Source: Oscillospiraceae bacterium
Lineage (GTDB): Bacteria > Bacillota_A > Clostridia > Oscillospirales > Ruminococcaceae
Length of the DNA stretch: 7,227 nucleotides
Assembly: GCA_017440445.1 (NCBI GenBank)
Contig: JAFSHE010000268.1
Location: 1-7,227 of the forward strand
Reading direction: 5' to 3'
This document shows positions 6,023-7,227 of the stretch, piece after piece (within the stretch, counting starts at the first letter, position 1; every line of letters starts with the position of its first letter). Both the position numbers and the translations under genes were made by a program. A model generated the notes under the pieces. It saw nothing but the letters and a program-made list of their open reading frames with translations. It was not told the origin of the DNA and did no database searches.

Positions 6023-6754
6023 ATGTACAGAACAGGTCTGACTATCGAGGCGGCAGAATCGGTCGGGGATAATCGTGGCACAAAGGTCACAAGGCGACGT
6101 GTCGGTAAAGCTCTGGTGACGGACATCAGAGTGAGCGCAGAGAGTGCGGTGCTGCTTGACAAAGCAGAGGGAAGATACATCACCATCGATGGAGAACCAC
6201 AGGAGCATGCAGTGGGAATGGTACTTGAGAAAGCATTGGAGCAGTTGCTGCCACGCAGAGGGACGATACTTGTGGCAGGGCTTGGCAATCCTGATATTAC
6301 AAGGGACAGCCTTGGGGCGGAGTGTGTCGGCAGGCTGCTGACACGAACCGGTGATCGTAGGAGCCTTATCGCAGTGGAAACGGATGTCGGAGCAAAAACA
6401 GGGATAGAAACCGCAGGGATGGTAAGGGCGCTAGTGCGGGAAGTGAATGTATCCTGCGTGCTGGCGATAGACGCACTCGCCTGTGCAGACCTCAGGCGCA
6501 TAGGACGAACAGTGCAGCTTTCGGATGCGGGGATACAGCCCGGTTCGGGGGTGCATGCGGACTCTCCGGCGCTGACGAAGGATTTTGTCGGAGTTCCTGT
6601 CGTGGCGGTGGGTGTGCCGATGGTCAGCGAGTTGTTCAGCGTTACGGGAAATCCATCGCATAAGGGGATGCTCGCTGCGCCACCCGATGAGGATGTACTG
6701 GCAATGCTCTGGGCAGATGTGATAGCGGGCGCAGTCAATTCTCTGGTCGTATGA
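6023..6754 (+). CDS. gpr: germination protease GPR (spore protease), compact form
   Basis: GPR degrades the small acid-soluble proteins that coat DNA in spores, releasing amino acids at germination. It is an unusual aspartic-type protease made as a zymogen. The signatures here are G-L-G-N-P-D-I-T-R-D-S-L-G (86-98) with Asp95, K-T-G-I-E-T (125-130), A-I-D-A-L-A (148-153) with Asp150, and Q-L-S-D-A-G-I-Q-P-G-S-G-V (165-177). Asp95 and Asp150 match the two catalytic-region aspartates of Bacillus GPR. The product has 243 residues against ~320-370 in Bacillus. The loop before the T-G-I-E-T motif is shortened, and most of the insertion before the final helix is missing, but the last helix (A-D-V-I-A-G-A-V-N) is kept. 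The N-terminus Y-R-T-G-L-T-I-E-A replaces the usual R-T-D-L-A-x-E-A at the self-processing site and leaves only a few residues of propeptide. GGAGGG (6011-6016) lies 6 bases before the ATG, and no earlier start exists in frame. No clear sigma-G or sigma-F promoter and no downstream terminator are seen. Confidence 0.92.
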   Translation: MYRTGLTIEAAESVGDNRGTKVTRRRVGKALVTDIRVSAESAVLLDKAEGRYITIDGEPQEHAVGMVLEKALEQLLPRRGTILVAGLGNPDITRDSLGAECVGRLLTRTGDRRSLIAVETDVGAKTGIETAGMVRALVREVNVSCVLAIDALACADLRRIGRTVQLSDAGIQPGSGVHADSPALTKDFVGVPVVAVGVPMVSELFSVTGNPSHKGMLAAPPDEDVLAMLWADVIAGAVNSLVV

Positions 6755-6934
6755 GAGATAATATGTATATATTATAATAGTATACCCCATTAAATGGCTC
6801 AAAAAAATATACAGAAAGACTAATTGTGATGCGATATTTCAGTAAGTTCATGCAAAAATCGGTGTATTGTGCAAGATGCATAAAACAGAGCTAAAATATT
6901 CTGCAAATTTCTCTTGGGATTTAGAAAATTGTTC
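6755..6934. other. AT-rich intergenic stretch after gpr, no gene seen
   Basis: I find no coding frame with a ribosome binding site, no tRNA and no GC-rich terminator here. There is a 5-base inverted repeat GTATA/TATAC around 6763-6784 and a weak CCAT/ATGG pair near 6788, neither followed by a T run. In many spore formers spoIIP follows gpr; it is not here. Confidence 0.6.
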
Positions 6935-6963
6935 TTGCAATTAATCGTAAGATATGATAAAAT
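6935..6963 (+). promoter_or_regulatory. extended -10 promoter in front of the structured leader
   Basis: -35 TTGCAA (6935-6940), 17-base spacer, TG-A directly before -10 TAAAAT (6958-6963). Transcription should start near 6970-6971, just where the foldable sequence begins. It uses the same -35 hexamer, spacing and extended -10 design as the rpsT promoter of this window. Confidence 0.75.
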
Positions 6964-6970
6964 AATTTTT

Positions 6971-7174
6971 GCGGGTGTGTAGATAACTATGCACCATAAT
7001 ACAAACGGCATAGGCGTGGAGGCCGAAGGTTGCGCGGTTTCGCGGTAATTTCGGCGGAGTATGTCCGACTTGAAGTCGGGCGGAGAGAATTTACAGAAAA
7101 CGTGTTGTTCCCTGCTCTTCCTGTCGTTAAAGTGTCCGAGGTGCTCGGATAACTAACGGACAGATGGTGTTAAG
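6971..7174 (+). ncRNA. unrecognised multi-helix structured RNA / leader of the gene at 7175
   Basis: The base composition turns GC-richer exactly after the promoter, and helices tile the stretch. P2 is 7022-7028 with 7049-7055, continuing as 7030-7032/7046-7048 and 7033-7036/7041-7044, 14 bp with two one-base bulges. P3 is 7063-7070 with 7074-7081 (8 bp). P4 is 7082-7087 with 7115-7120 (6 bp, 27-base loop). P5 is 7121-7129 with 7154-7163 (9 bp, one bulge), topped by TCCGAG/CTCGGA (7135-7140/7144-7149). P3, P4 and P5 abut with no base between them. A closing helix P1 joins GCACCAT (6991-6997) to ATGGTGT (7164-7170), next to P5. A 5' hairpin (6974-6981 with 6988-6995) competes with P1. The 3' strand of P1 contains the only Shine-Dalgarno-like sequence (AGATGGTG) of the frame at 7175, so P1 would block translation. 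I could not match it to RNase P, SRP, tmRNA, T-box, or TPP, FMN, cobalamin, lysine, SAM, glmS or c-di-GMP riboswitches. The 23-base joint 6998-7020 stays unpaired. Confidence 0.6.
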
Positions 7175-7227
7175 ATGAAACACACGGTACAGTGGATTTT
7201 TCAAAACAAGCTTTTGCCAGTATCAAA
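7175..7227 (+). CDS. start of a gene of unknown function, cut by the window end
   Basis: ATG at 7175-7177 opens a frame that stays open to the window end (17 full codons, beginning M-K-H-T-V-Q-W-I-F-Q). An in-frame TAA at 7154-7156 excludes an earlier start. AGATGGTG (7162-7169) matches six of eight bases of AGGAGGTG at 5-base spacing, so a weak ribosome binding site exists. Too short to identify. Its placement right after the structured RNA and its promoter is the best argument that it is real. A reverse transcriptase, transporter or enzyme are all compatible. Confidence 0.45.
   Translation, partial: MKHTVQWIFQNKLLPVS

Noticed and set aside
5956..6738. Minus-strand open frame of 260 codons opposite gpr, Ser/Thr/Pro-rich
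   Set aside because: Mirror of gpr, which has both catalytic aspartates and a proper ribosome binding site.
6763..6784. Inverted repeat GTATA/TATAC after gpr as terminator
   Set aside because: Only 5-bp A/T-rich arms and no T run.
6971..7060. Group II intron 5' end
   Set aside because: No GTGYG start, no domain V-like hairpin in the window, and a promoter lies directly upstream.
7091..7103. ACAGAAAAC resembling a stretch of RNase P RNA
   Set aside because: The conserved P4 core sequences of RNase P RNA are not found nearby.

Overview
The window looks like chromosome from a low-to-mid-GC Firmicute of class Clostridia, most likely an Oscillospiraceae/Ruminococcus-type anaerobe. The support is a darA-holB-ricT cluster (cyclic-di-AMP receptor, clamp-loader delta prime, Y-complex subunit), the rpsT/gpr neighbourhood typical of endospore-forming Firmicutes, a YegP-like DUF1508 protein, and Firmicute-style ribosome binding sites and sigma-A promoters. 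No plasmid, phage, IS or CRISPR features are visible; most of the window is core chromosome.

Layout. Positions 2-469 hold the 3' end of a plus-strand gene for a probable extracellular beta-rich domain. It converges on ricT through a shared bidirectional terminator. The minus-strand operon darA (2917-2594), holB (2594-1629) and ricT (1605-511) reads from one strong promoter at 2998-3026; darA and holB overlap by one base. Divergent from it, a perfect-consensus promoter (3126-3154) drives a short, codon-biased tandem-DUF1508 gene (3218-3607) with its own terminator. An unrecognised probable lipoprotein gene (3728-4879) follows and converges on a Nim-like flavin-binding protein gene (4909-5385, minus) through a second bidirectional terminator. 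Then come rpsT (5548-5793, minus) with a long AT-rich leader, and divergently gpr (6023-6754, plus), coding for an unusually compact spore protease.

The most interesting part is the right end. After about 180 bases of AT-rich DNA with no gene, an extended -10 promoter (6935-6963) starts a roughly 200-nt leader that can fold into tiled helices: 7022-7055, 7063-7081, 7082-7120 and 7121-7163. A closing helix between 6991-6997 and 7164-7170 would bury the only Shine-Dalgarno-like sequence of an open frame starting at 7175. A 5' hairpin (6974-6995) competes for the same bases, so the layout is that of a translational switch. I do not recognise it as a known RNA class. It could be a riboswitch or other regulatory leader, or the non-coding part of a larger RNA/protein element such as a retron, whose protein gene leaves the window after 17 codons.

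The genes are mostly independent units. The operon combines c-di-AMP sensing, chromosome replication and mRNA maturation; rpsT/gpr is a conserved synteny block with spoIIP absent from its usual place after gpr. All functions are from sequence reading only; no database search was possible.
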